Source: Viscum album (Eukaryota; Streptophyta; Magnoliopsida; Santalales; Viscaceae). Taken from it: DNA of 64,000 nt. The stretch is from contig OY728122.1 in the NCBI GenBank assembly GCA_963277665.1, forward strand, positions 2,121,970,024 to 2,122,034,023, written 5' to 3'. Of this stretch, positions 26,201-38,436 are shown piece after piece. Numbering within the stretch: position 1 is the stretch's first letter; every line of letters begins with the position of its first letter. The notes under the pieces are model-generated. The model did no database searches. It was not told the DNA's origin and worked only from the letters and a program-made list of their open reading frames with translations. Made by a program: the position numbers and the translations under genes.

Positions 26201-26574
26201 AAATTAGTATGAAAAATTTCCCTTTTTTACGTCTAAAATATTGTTTTTATTTCTAAAAAATTGACAATATTTACGTGGTCAATTTTAAATATTATAAAAA
26301 ATATATATGTAAATGGGGTATTATGTAAAATCTTTTTAGGGGAATTTATAAAAATAATCTAGGTTTATTTTGAAAATAAAAGATTAATATTGAAATGCAT
26401 CCTATCAAAATGGAATTATTTCAATGTATATTAAATTTTTAATTAAACTATATTTTTATGAAAATAAAATGTTCACATATAATAATTGAAGAAAATGTGT
26501 TAATATTTTTCCCTCTATAACCAATTTATCCAAAAACTTTTCATGGATGTCACTTTATCAATAAAGGAGGATGA
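23294..26574 (-). repeat. M 3' LTR remnant, copy 1
   Basis: This is AT-rich DNA with no supported gene. Its right end (ATCAATAAAGGAGGATGA) matches the right end of the M 5' LTR (GACAATGAAGGGGTGTTAT, near 58160), and a purine-rich minus-strand tract follows at 26575-26588. About 1.15 kb before the end, GGAAAATGAAGATAAAAAATG resembles the 56970 region of the other LTR at similar spacing. It is interrupted on the left by P. Short frames such as 24246-24443 have no domain. Confidence 0.4.
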
Positions 26575-27928
26575 TTCTTCTTTAAAACATCCCTAGGTCT
26601 CCACTTTGCTAATTATATTTTATGATTTCCCCAATGTACCATTTATTGTCTGAGTAATTTTATTCAAAAAAATAGATTCTCTAGTTTCATGAATCATGAT
26701 AGTATCTTCATAGTTTGATTAATCATGTAAAAATTATATTTTTTTTACCGGTGAGCACATGTATTTTTTATGGTATATACATTAATAGAAATGAGAAATA
26801 GAACACTTCATTTACCATAGAGAGTTGTAGTGTCGATTCCAATTGGGAAGACATAGAACCAATGATATTTAGAATTTCAAAAGATTTGATGTTCATGGGA
26901 TGAGTTTTTATTTCTCATCGAATGATTTAAAACAATACGAAGGATATTCTTTCATGGAAACCTAGTCTCACACTTAAAATTCCAAATCATTAATTAAATT
27001 ATAGTTACATACATGATTCCTTCATTTAGATTTTTTAATATTCTTATGACTACTCGTTACCTACATTACTGACTATTCAATAATTATTGGTCTTATAATC
27101 TTATTTTCATAGAAATTATGTAAACAAGATGATGTATGAAATCTCTTCTATAAAATGATATATATGAAAACATTAGGATACTAAATTATAATCTATTGTT
27201 ATAATAAATATAATAAATGTTAAATATTGATCATATACACCATTAATGTCAAATTACCATGACCTCATTGCGTCTTCTAATGTTTTAATATTAATTTCAC
27301 AATATATATTGATTCGAGTATGATAGGGTTTTCTCAAATGAATCTAGGAATTATAGTTATTATGAATAAATTTATAGAATATTCTATGAAAATCAAGGAT
27401 CTCAGTCAAAAAAAATTATATGAGGTTCACTATGAAAATCAATAAATTCAATATTATTCATCCTTAAATAGAACACCATTGTAAATTCTAATTTTATAGT
27501 GAGTAAATGTGATGATTTGGGTGGGAGATCAATAATAACCAACAGAGAATCATTCTTCCACAAAGTCTACAGTAATCTAGTGATAATTTTTAAATTGATA
27601 CAATCCTATTTCATCATAAAAATATAAAGGGATTACATTAAACCACTATATTGTTTTCATGAATACCGTAATTATTGAAAAACAAATAATCTTTTTACAT
27701 AAATATAAACTTTATAATTTATATTATACAATAAAATATTTTCATCAAATAGTAATACATCCTGGTTCTAAAAGGATTTATGGGGAAATTAGAACTTTTA
27801 GAATCATATAATTATTTCATTTTCAAATCATGTATATATTGAACACAAGTTATATTTCCAAATTCCAAAACATTAACTTCATAAACAAATCCTTCCAATT
27901 TCCCATCTATAAATAGTATATATTTATA
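26575..27928 (-). pseudogene. M integrase relic, copy 1 (truncated by duplication junction)
   Basis: This is the counterpart of 48120-49449 and is described there. It carries the same minus-strand order: zinc-binding part near 27740-27800, core near 27500-27560, and the HPQTDG-like and KTLE region near 27180-27340. Its 5' side stops at about 27928, where the second copy of the block begins with P sequence. RNase H and RT of M are therefore missing here. Stops and frameshifts are frequent, so it is not functional. Confidence 0.65.
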
Positions 27929-27957
27929 TGGGAGGTATTGTGTCATAGTATACATGA

Positions 27958-29962
27958 TTGGAGATAAAGAGAAGTATGGCTTATGTACTGATAGTGATTC
28001 CGCCAGACCTAGGTAGGACCAATCATGTATACTATGATGCATTAGGTATTAGAATTGGAGTTATTCTAATATAGGATGACTGAGTAATAGAATATGGCTC
28101 CAGATAGTTGAGACCAAATAAATTGAATTACCTCACACATGACCTCGTGTTTTTTTTTGTAGTTCATGCATGATAGTATTGGAGGCTCTTTTTATGTGGA
28201 TTGATATTTTTTTATACACTGGTCACAATTTCCTCAAGTAAATCATTACTAAGATTGATATAAATATTTGGGAGAACATGTGGGTTGATTAAATAGTGTC
28301 ATTTTACTTCTAGCTTTCTTACATACCTAGTAAAGGGATTGTTGTAGCTGATGGTCTGAGCTAGACGAATCTATCACATAATGGTCAGGACGCTAGTGGT
28401 GAATGGATTCTCGTGGCTTTATTTATATAGATGGATGTTGAAGTTTAAGAGGATTATATTCAATCTATCCACACTACCTTAGCAGTGACATATACTATTT
28501 TGGAATGTGTAATAATGAAGGAAGTATATGTTCTTGATGTAAATTTCCAGAAATGAAACATATCAAATAATGATATATCCTCTATTTTTATCATTTATGG
28601 TATGATACTCTACTATTCTATGGACTTTTATGGCTCCAAACAGACATTAGAGATGAGATGATCTGGGAATTTCATGTCTCATCCAAGTCTTTTCATCTCA
28701 TTATCACAAAGATGTATCTATATTTATGATGAATGTATTGGTGTCTTGTATGAAACATGAGATTTTCATATTTTTCACACAAGTTTCCACTTGACCTTTT
28801 GTGAAAATGGTAAATCAACAACCAGTATGGATTTTCCTAATGTGGTATATTCTCATGAGGATATGGGATGATGTTTTGATGTATTTCATGACTGGGTTAC
28901 CCATATCTCCTCATGGAAAAAATATAGTGTGGGTTTTCATTGATCTATTGATGATGGTTTCCCATTTCAGAATGGTTTGAGAGACTTTCTTTGGAGTATC
29001 ATATATGGAGGGTATACATTTGGGAGTTCATACATCTTTATGGAGGTCAATTTTCTATTGTTTTTTATTGAGATTCCTACTTTACATCACAATTTTGTCA
29101 TCAGTTGTAAAAGGCCCTATGTACATTCTACTTCTAATCAGCTCCTATCACCCTCAAACTAATGGTCATAGAGACAGTAAGATTATGGTCCTAAATGAAA
29201 TGATTTGTGCATGTGTCCCTGATTATGGGGGTTCCTAGTAGAAACACATTCTACTTTTTGAGTTCACATAATACAATATAATTCTATATGTCATTAATTT
29301 GTATCATTATAAAGAATTATCTAGTAGGACATTCCATTCCCCTCTACGATAGTTGGAGTATTAAGAGACATCTTTCCATGGACATCGTTTCTTTCATGAG
29401 ACTACAATATAGGTCCATTTTATCAAAAAGAACAAGATTATAGCCCAATATAGAGAATAGAAATTTGAAAACCTATGACCATTACCTCCATTGTATGAGG
29501 TTGGAGATCATGATATCTTGATAGCCTCACTGATTTTCGGTTGTATGAGTATTCAGAGGTAGGTTAATCTATCGACTAGATTATTTGACCTTGTGAGGTT
29601 TTGAAGTGGATCAGTCTAGAGCATTACCATATAAAACATCCGCATAGATTCCATCCTACGAATAATGCATTTCACATATCTCACCACCAGTGATATTACA
29701 CCAACCTATGACATGTCTCTCATCCTGATGAGGATGAGTTCAAAAAAGACACTTCCTTCAAGGAGTATCCAGTTCGTATAGTGGGTCAAAGCATGAAGAA
29801 ACTCTAAGAAAGTTTAGTTTATTTGGTACATGTGCAACAGCTACACAAAAAAAAATATAAGATAGTATCTAGGTGTGGAAAAATGATATATGAGCTCCGT
29901 GGCCAAAACTGATGGTTGATGATACCATATTACACTCAAAAGGAAAACATGGAAAATGTTTC
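27958..29962 (+). pseudogene. P pol relic copy 2: RNase H and integrase
   Basis: This is the second copy of the P polymerase relic, beginning inside the RT/RNase H boundary (LEIKRS near 27959). VYYDA (near 28028), the VVADG remnant of VVADALS (near 28340), MYFMTGLP near 28880-28903, VWVFIDLLMMVSHF near 28928-28970, SYHPQTNGH near 29138-29168 and the IFHISHHQ C-terminal block near 29665 are all visible. SHF is kept here where copy 1 has CF. Two overlapping open frames at 28977-29238 are fragments of it. The Asp-to-Tyr change before FMTGLP is shared with copy 1, so it arose before the duplication. It is dead because of many stops. Confidence 0.8.
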
Positions 29963-31614
29963 TTTAAGGTGGTGAGGCCGCATTGAACCATCTATTCACA
30001 ATGATGTGTATCATTTTTTTGATTAAATTACATTAAAATATCCTTATAATTTTACCCACTAGAGTCATAGAGGTTATGAGGGAGTCTAGGGCTTGTTTGG
30101 AGCCTTGAAACCCATTAACTTTAATTAAAACTAGTCTACACTATTAGTAGAAACTATACCACCCAACCCACATGGTGTCTCCATACAATGTGGGGTTTGG
30201 AAGAGGAGACCGAGGGGCTACCAGGATTATTTTCAAACATTCTACCCAATGTCCACTCCCATGGAGTCCATCTGTAATATTTTATATACAATTTTTATGT
30301 GGATCACACATATTTAGGGAAACAAACTATCTTAATCATTTGATGTATTTTTTAAGCATTGAGGCTATCATTATTTTTGCATGAGTTGGCCAAACCATGT
30401 GTCCAAAACCCTTCTCCCTTATATTAGAGGGTGAATGTAGTAATTTTCCCTTAAGGCAATTATAATCCTAATTTTTTATTTCTCTATTCCCTTTCCAGTA
30501 GATGTGATGGTTTTCCATCTCCCATGATCTCCTAATAATCTCCTTCTAGGTTCTACTATATCTCATAGATCCAAGATCTAAATAATGCCTCATCAAAAGA
30601 ATCAGTTCTATCTTTTAATAACCATATTACACGTTATTCCAATCCATGTTTATCGTTGGATATTTTTCACTATATATGTGAAAGATCATTTTTCATATTT
30701 TTAGGGAGTTGTATAGTTTCTTCGATTTCTCCCAATCGTTTTTGAATATTATGCCACCATCAAATAAGGATTCTTTAATGATTCTAATTTAGGTTTCCAT
30801 GTTGTTTTCCTGGATAAGAGTTTTTTTAGTTACACCATTTTTCTAAAACCTGGACATTTCCACACATTGCGTTAAACTGTGTTCATTGATTATAAATTGA
30901 TATACACCCACTTTTATAATTTGAATGATCAATTTTTAGTAATTAGAGGATTACAACGTCGACAATTGACAACCCTTTGGTGTTCCATAAATAAATACCA
31001 TTTTATATTTAAATAAATAATATACTAGAATACCATTGAAGAAATTCTCTTAGGTTTTAAATAGAATTAACGTATTTTATATAAATGATTATTAATCCAA
31101 TGCATATCTTAAGTTCTTGTATTTCCATATAAGTGAATTTTCCCTTCTAGATAATTGAATTATTGTTAATGAAAACTTCTATGTTCCCCATTCAATCATG
31201 GAATGGAATCACTGTTCATTACTTTATTAAATATACTTTTTATATTGAACTGATTATATTCTGTAAGGTTTTCTATGCTAAAATGGGTTAAATGGAATTG
31301 GCGTCAAGGCCATAACTCATATTTTTTAAATAATGTACTTTCTAATATTCATTGTAATTACCTTTGATATATTTGGGCATGATGAATATAATGAATCAAA
31401 AGTGATTCCCCATGGATATTTTTATAAATATTATTATTCCATTGATATAGGTTGTGTATCAATGGTTAATGGAATTTATGATCATGAAAATTCACACTCC
31501 CTTACATTGAGTGTTGAGTATGATGTCTGACACCATTGACACTATTTTGAAATTTTGTACGACACACCATATCCCATATTCAAGGTGTCGACATTATGAA
31601 TCAACCACTATATC
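29963..31614 (+). repeat. P polypurine tract and 3' LTR first part, copy 2
   Basis: The tract TTTAAGGTGGTGAGGC (29963-29978) precedes the LTR start at 29979, which has mutated from TGTAATG to CGCATTG. The LTR part ends with target repeat ATATC (31610-31614) before L. The TATA-like box near 30420 is weakened by one base. The frame 31333-31530 is LTR sequence without a recognisable domain. Confidence 0.6.
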
Positions 31615-34600
31615 TCTAACGTCCTAACCCCATAAGCCCAGATCCGGTGCATTATTTTAATACATTGCCATGATTAGAAGGAATCATGTCCCGAAAATCC
31701 GATAATTTTTGCAGTCTTGGAAATTAGATTACATATAAGATCAATATATTAAAATTTAAAATATAAAATAAAACATAGATAATACTTTGATAATTCCATT
31801 ATTCTCCCGGACTAAACCTTCATATAAAACATAAAACACTTCTTAAAATCTTGGTAAAATAAAACATAGGATATGGGTGTACTCTGATGCTCAGTAAGGA
31901 TAAAAAATATAGCAGAAGCTATCATAAATAATCATAAACATTTATGGAAAGGTATAAAATTGAAACTAAAGCTCTTTAAACATAAAAATGAGAATAATAT
32001 GGAAAAGATAAAACAAATAATTTTATTTTTTTATTCACATAGATATTCTAATAGTTGAATAATCACATGTAACATTTATAACTAATCTCATAATGATGGA
32101 ATGCATAATACCGGACATCTTAACCACCAAGTCAAGGCTTCATTCCAAGACACTAAATATAAATTATGTCAAGGACTTATGCTCTTACACTAGTTTGTCT
32201 CATGATAAATACTGATGTATTGAGGGGTTATAGTAGACCCATCCATCACTTACTAAGTCCAATAAATTACTCATATGAAAATGTTGAAACATAACATACA
32301 CATTCGTATTGAAGATAGAATATGAAAATACTTAAAGCATAAACCATGAATTGTATAAAAATAGAACATCCACAGTCAAACATATCATAAATCATTCAAT
32401 AAATCATAGATGATTTTATTATAATAAATCAACCTCAATCAGGAATAATATCTATTAAAGGATGTTGAAATAGTTGAAAATGATGTGTTAAAATCTTTGA
32501 CATAAGTATCCTTTTTTTAAATAAATTAAAAGGTGCACATTTATGAAGGAATAAATATAAAAGATATTTTTTGATTTAGAATTTCACATACCACATTGAA
32601 ACATTTGAAAGGAATTGACATTTTAAAATAATAAATCCTTAAATTCATTTGGAAGACATGGACATTAATTAAATATATTTAGAAAAATAAATCCTGAAAA
32701 CATTTAAAATGATGATATAGTTAAATATTCCAATGAATAAAACATTAATATAATAATTTTGAACACAGTTTTATGAAATACGGAAAAGGATGATAAATAT
32801 GACCTAGTAAATAATTATATATAAACAATGTCGGATAATAATGAGATTGTAGAATTAACCCTTACCTTGTACATTCTTTTAGTCGAGGGTATGTTTAACC
32901 TCTGATATAGTGAGAATAGTATGTTATTATATTATTCCAAAACAATATTAATATTCATGATATCATATATGATTCATTTATGACTTTATACTACCCATTT
33001 AATAATAGCTTTCTTGTTAAAGTAACATTTCAGGTAATAATCACTTTCTTTATCGTACGTTTTTTAACTTTTCAATCTCGATCGTATCACTTAGATCATG
33101 ATTTAAATACTTATAGAATATAAATCATAATTTCTATATAATATATATTCAGAATATAAATATTTATAATATATTGATATATGAAATGGAAACACCTTTG
33201 ATGGCGACGGTAGTCTGTACGTACACATGAACATTGTTTCTATTTTCTCATCTTATAGTATAGAAGTAAGTAAAAGAAATATATTTATCTACATAATTTT
33301 ATATTATTATAGTAGAAATATTATTTCATATATCTCATAATTAATAAATATATATATTTTTATAAAAAAAATCAGTGGTGAACGTTGAAGATGAATCTCA
33401 TCGCGTCGTGGAGACGGTAAGCTGTATGTACGCAGGAGAAACAATATCATTATATCGATGGTAAATTAGTGTTTAATGGGATTGTATATTGTATATACAG
33501 GATAATTAAAATTATATTTTAATTATTAAAATTAATTATACTCATTACTATTCTCATCCAAATAATGTAGTGTTAAATAACAAACAACACCATAACGTGG
33601 AGACGGTAAGTCGTACGTACACACTTATGGTGACTTTTTCATTCATAGAATGGATAGAATATTGAATATTGTTTTAACATATTTATAATACCATATCAGT
33701 ATGTATATGTTACAAGATATATTATTTTATTATTGAAATAAAAAGGAAATAGGATGTAGAAGAAAAAAAACTTTGAAAGACGTAATGAAATAATTACCTC
33801 TTCTTCAGGTGCTTCCTTTTGATTTGAACAAAAGGGCTCATTAGGATGTCTTTATGATCAATTTAAGTTCACTAGAATGATTTGAAGGTTTTTTAGAGGT
33901 TTTTTTAGTCAGGTTTGGCTGAGAAAAAAGGCTTTTGAGGTGTGAATTTAAGAGAAGGGGACGTGCACTTTTATAAGAGAGGTGAGGGGTACTTTACGAA
34001 AATCATGAAATATTAATTTACAAAAAAATAATTATCAGTTTATAATAGATCAAAATAGTTTTATTTGGATGTTAACATTAGTATGTGAATATATCCTCTC
34101 ATATAATACGTTTTAGGTATGTTTATGTCACCATATTAACCTTATCTTTTAGATTTAAATCTTATTTAAATAGTAAAAAATTTACTCATGTTTTCTTGTA
34201 TTTTTATATTACATATTTAGTAAACATACTATAAAATTCCAAGATAAGATCAAGTGGTTCATTAATGAGATTTCTATTATTATATATGTTCTTTGGCCAA
34301 ATCATAGATTTTTATAAATTTTATATCTTTTAATAAAATAGTATTTGTTTTAAAAACACATTTTTGTTGATTTTGACACTATTTAATATTTTTTTTTGAT
34401 AAAGCCATAAAAACTAAATTACTTAGAAAAAAAATACATTGAATAAAAACTAAAATTTCATATTCACCAATAAATTTTGTTGATTGCATCAAAATTCTCA
34501 ATTTACATTTATTTTGATATAAATAAAATCATTTACATTAATCTCTCATTGATATGGTTTTTATTGCATCCTCATTATGTTATAAATAAATTTAATTATT

Positions 34601-36062
34601 AAATATTTAAAAATTATAAATAAAATTCCATGATGTTGGAAATCTTTTTATATTTCCAATTAATGTTTACAGTCAAATTTATCTTATGTATAACACTATA
34701 TTAAATATTGTTTACCTAATAATATTAGAATTTAACACTTTTAAATCATCATTAAATAAAATAATACAAATTTATTAATTTGATTCATGTGGATAAAAAA
34801 GGGTCATATTTTTGTTCTATGGTTGATTTTGGTCAATATAAACATATCCAATATAATTAGGACATGTGTTGGGGTAATTATAATATCATATTTACCTTCA
34901 ATTAAATAATTTACTTTTAACCGTGTTAAATAAAAATATAAATTTACTATTTACATAAAATTATTTTTATCTCATTTAATCACATTTTACTTACTGATGA
35001 AAACTATGTCTATTGAATTTTTGAAATTCTATTCACAAAAGTAGTAACATTATGTTTTATGTAAATTTGATAATGTGCCAAGAATGTGGGTAAAAGACAT
35101 TAAAAAAGTTCAATAAAATTTTATATGTCTAATCTCATTATAAAATGACTCCAATGAATTAAATTTGACTAATATATTTATTATGTATCTATTTAGAATT
35201 AAGGATTAATTTTTAATGAAAATAATAATAATTTAAATGAAAAATATTTTTTTTATCTACAACACAGTGATTTTCACGATTCATCAAAAATTGAATGTTT
35301 ACAGAAAAATATAAAAAATTAACAAAAAGAAAATTTTGATATTACAATTTCAAAAATCATGTCAATTTTACCAAATTCATAACATATATGTTTCATTAAT
35401 TAATTTATATTTAATTCCTATTGTCAAATCCAGAAAGCATGTTTTAAAAAAGTAAAAAATTATCAAAAGATTAACATGTGTTTATGTACAGTTTTAATGT
35501 GAAATTTCATCCAATAACCTAGATTATATTAAATGATAAAAATATAATCTAATTATACTTTTAAACCACTAAAATATATAATTTAACACTATAAATTATT
35601 TCTATTAAAAATATTATTTTAATTAAAATTTACTGTTTTCACTATTCATCAATAGATGAATTTTATCAGAAATGTACCAAAAAATTATCCAAACTAAAAT
35701 TTTATGTCCTGGTTCTAATTAAGAATTTAATTTCATTAAATTGAATACATAAAAGTGTCCAAAATTGGATTTATAAAGGGTTCTCCAATAAAAGGCATAA
35801 AAAACAGCATTTTTTCAAAAAATACTGCTTCAATCTGAAAAATTGAATTTGTCCTTATACTATGTCTAATGAACCCAAAATATTAATGTTAAAATTATAT
35901 ATCATATATATAAATTTCAAAACATGTTTAATACAATTCATAATTTCTTTTTAAATAGCTAGTTTGATATGTCATGATGCGCTTGAACTCGATGTTGCGT
36001 ATATTGCAAGCTATTGAATTACATTAAAGAGATAATATACTATGAAATATTGGGGTGTTACA
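31615..36062 (-). repeat. L 3' LTR, copy 2 (4448 bp)
   Basis: It starts TCTAACGTCC (mutated TGTAATGTCC) and ends GGGGTGTTACA. The CG-containing modules are near 33197, 33403 and 33590, and the minus-strand TATA box is at 33968-33980 (CTCTTATAAAAGTGC). No gene is supported. Confidence 0.8.
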
Positions 36063-36078
36063 TTATACCCTCCTTAAA
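36063..36078 (-). promoter_or_regulatory. L polypurine tract, copy 2
   Basis: The minus strand reads TTTAAGGAGGGTATAA, abutting the LTR end at 36062. It is the cleanest polypurine tract of this element family in the window. Confidence 0.7.
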
Positions 36079-36692
36079 TAAATTGTGAACTCTCAATTTT
36101 AAATTTTACTTCAAAAATAAATTGATGAAAATAGAAAATACTTTTTTTGGAAAACCCACATCAGAAATAGGGTTAATAAAATTTAGTCTTAATTGGAGGG
36201 AATGGAAAATGGAAAAGTCACCAAAAAATTTGCGGTTAGAATAATATAACATTGGTGGAAATTATATTCACTTTATTGGTGAAAAAATGTGAATATTTAT
36301 AGGGCCTGATTGGGGTCGTCAATCACAAACTAGTGAACAATAAATGGAAAATTAAAGGCCTCCAAGAAATAATTCTATGATGATTTAAAATATCATTGGA
36401 TCTATAAAACATAAGGTATTAGGATAACACATTTTAGGTTTTTAGATCCTTTGCCTAATGTTTTATAATTAATTTCTTCATATGATAAGAATAAAAAAAT
36501 AATACTTGATATGTAGAGTTCCATCCATTAAATAATTTCTACAGCAAACTCATCTTTCTCACTAAAAGATAATAGAACTAAAAAATAATCTATTTAACCT
36601 AATCGTATAGGGTTTCAAAAAAAATAAATTTATAATTCACCTTTTATACCATTTTTAAAAAAAAAATACATTATACAAACTAGGATATCACA

Positions 36693-36783
36693 TAGGCCAG
36701 TGGTAGGTGGTGTACCATTGTCACCCTTCGGTTGTGGGTTCATGTCTTGCGGCCTTGTCGGACGTGACAGTTTGTCACCTGAC
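36693..36783 (+). repeat. tRNA-like module and hairpin inside L, copy 2
   Basis: The A-box-like TAGGCCAGTGGTAGG starts at 36693 and the B-box-like GGTTCATGTC follows near 36738. The hairpin at 36757-36783 is strong here: GTGAC (36763-36767) pairs with GTCAC (36774-36778), with further GTC/GAC pairing outside. It has the same place and orientation as in copy 1 and E1. Confidence 0.5.
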
Positions 36784-36799
36784 CACGGTGTTTTCCTTT

Positions 36800-37018
36800 T
36801 TATAACAATCCAAAAATAATCTTAAGATATGATTTATCCTTAAAAATAGTATCCAATATCAAACATAATCCATTCCAACCTTTAGAAATATCTACAATCC
36901 TTTTGTCCAAACTCATAGTCCGAAATTTATAAGGAAGGTCACATAATATATATGTGAATACCTTCATTGTGTATTCTGTTAAAACATGGAAATAAATTGA
37001 TTTACCTGAAAACCACAT
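36800..37018 (-). pseudogene. possible protease remnant in L, copy 2
   Basis: This 72-codon open frame is the counterpart of 16086-16277 with mostly conserved residues (MWFSGKSIYFHVL, SLDKRIVDISKGWN). Its place after gag suggests the protease C-terminal region, but no catalytic motif is present. Survival of the frame in both copies does not prove selection, because the copies diverge only modestly. Confidence 0.3.
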
Positions 37019-37453
37019 TGAATATGTTCATTCTACCTCATTCCTTATGTAAAACATATAATATTGGATATACACATTAAATTTAAAAATGTTGAAAACT
37101 CCCAATAATGAGGGTATGAACCACTTTTCAAACAAACCATTAATCAGTTCCAAAGATGTATATAATACCCAATTTACTTTATCCAAATCACTTATCTCGA
37201 TATCAAGACCAAATTAAGGTTTATATTTCCCTCAACCAATTATTTTCTAAAAATGTTAACATGATATTGAGTCACTTTTCATAGTACCATTCAATCTCAA
37301 ATCCTCAATGGCATAGTACTATAGTACAGTCCTTATATATTTACATAATTCACATAACTAGTAAATCATTGATACAAAACTCAAATGACATAATTATTCA
37401 ATCTAGAAGAAAAAATAAATTAATTATTACATGTCGTCTATAGTAACAGCTTA

Positions 37454-37941
37454 TTATTGACCTTCATCCATTTTATTCTTTTGAACTATATTTCCTTGAT
37501 GCTTAAGAAATTTATTTTTGTATTTCCCCATTTCACAATTGTTGAAACACTGAATATTAGTGTTTCCATTCTTACTTTTCATTATTTTTCATCATAAATA
37601 TTTTCTCCACACTTATAAAAAACACCCAGCCCTTTCAAACACATCCCAAGGTGATTCTTTCCCCAGTTATCACATATGTGAAAATCTATATTTCCCTTTT
37701 TCCCTTTATCCATCATTCTCTCTTCCATCGTCTTCTTATATGGCTTCCCTTTAAATCCATAGGACATAGAAAACTCTTTAATTATCTTATTTACTGAGGA
37801 TAATATTTCCTCAAATGACGAGAATACATTGGTGGTTATTTCCCTTCGAAATGTTTGCATAATAATATGAAAGATATGATCCATATTGCTCATTGGATCA
37901 TGCGTATTTTTGGAGTTCTCATTCCTTCCACTGGGATCCAT
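37454..37941 (-). pseudogene. L gag relic, copy 2, with 119 codons still open
   Basis: It begins at ATG 37939-37941 (MDPSGRN) and stays open to 37582, covering the N-terminal region, a basic linker (MEERMMDKGKKG) and the knuckle ICDNWGKNHLGMC (37641-37677), then YKCGEN. After a frameshift the frame resumes with CFNNCEMGKYKNKF and ends at TAA 37454-37456. It is the best preserved frame of the element. The first knuckle has Trp for its second Cys and later Cys and His positions are also lost, so RNA binding would be impaired. Gag normally forms the particle and packages element RNA. No pol follows. Confidence 0.65.
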
Positions 37942-38413
37942 TTCTAAATGACGACATACACTAAGTTTGATCCTATAATAATGAATAATAAAAAACCTGA
38001 AAAATTCTCAACATTAATTGAATATTTTCAAACATTTAGTCTCACAAAACTAGTTTCTTTGCTGACATATTTACTCATTAATCTTTCATAATGGTTTTTA
38101 AAGAAAATGTTATTTATCCAAAGAATATCCCCTAGGAGTGTCAAACTAGGTGCGTCGTAAGGCCTGTTGTCATGTAAAAGGATAGCCCGAGTCAAGCCTG
38201 AAACTCCTTGTAAGAGTTTTCACTCCAAGGTATATATGTACCATAACCTCATCCACTTATAGTATTTAGACATAGATGTATTCCTTGGAAAAATCACAAA
38301 ATCTCAACAATAGCACAATTTTAGAAAGTTCTTATATACTAATCCACAAAGTATATCTTATGATAATGTTATCTACTTAGTTTTTTTTTCTAAATCTAGT
38401 TTCCAATGAGTGT

Positions 38414-38436
38414 ACTAAACTTCCCCTAACAGAAAC
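38414..38436 (-). promoter_or_regulatory. L primer binding site, copy 2, decayed
   Basis: The position matches 17669-17690, but the minus strand now reads GTTTCTGTTAGGGGAAGTTT, so the TCAGAG core of the tRNA match is lost. It is recognisable only by comparison with copy 1. Confidence 0.45.

Larger units (their letters stand above)
7231..27928 (+). repeat. 20.7-kb tandem duplication, copy 1
   Basis: This block recurs directly next to itself at 27958-49449, in the same order and orientation, with a constant offset of about 20.73 kb (for example 7291 with 28019, and 10861 with 31592). The offset becomes about 21.5 kb after the CACTA insertion in copy 2. A hand alignment of 7261-7320 shows 4 differences in 60. 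The left edge lies in the RT/RNase H region of P and the right edge in the integrase region of M. Copy 1 alone has the insert at 20948-21095. Confidence 0.85.

Noticed and set aside
27812..28042. 76-codon minus-strand frame
   Set aside because: It spans the duplication junction, joining antisense P sequence to M integrase. It is an accidental chimera.
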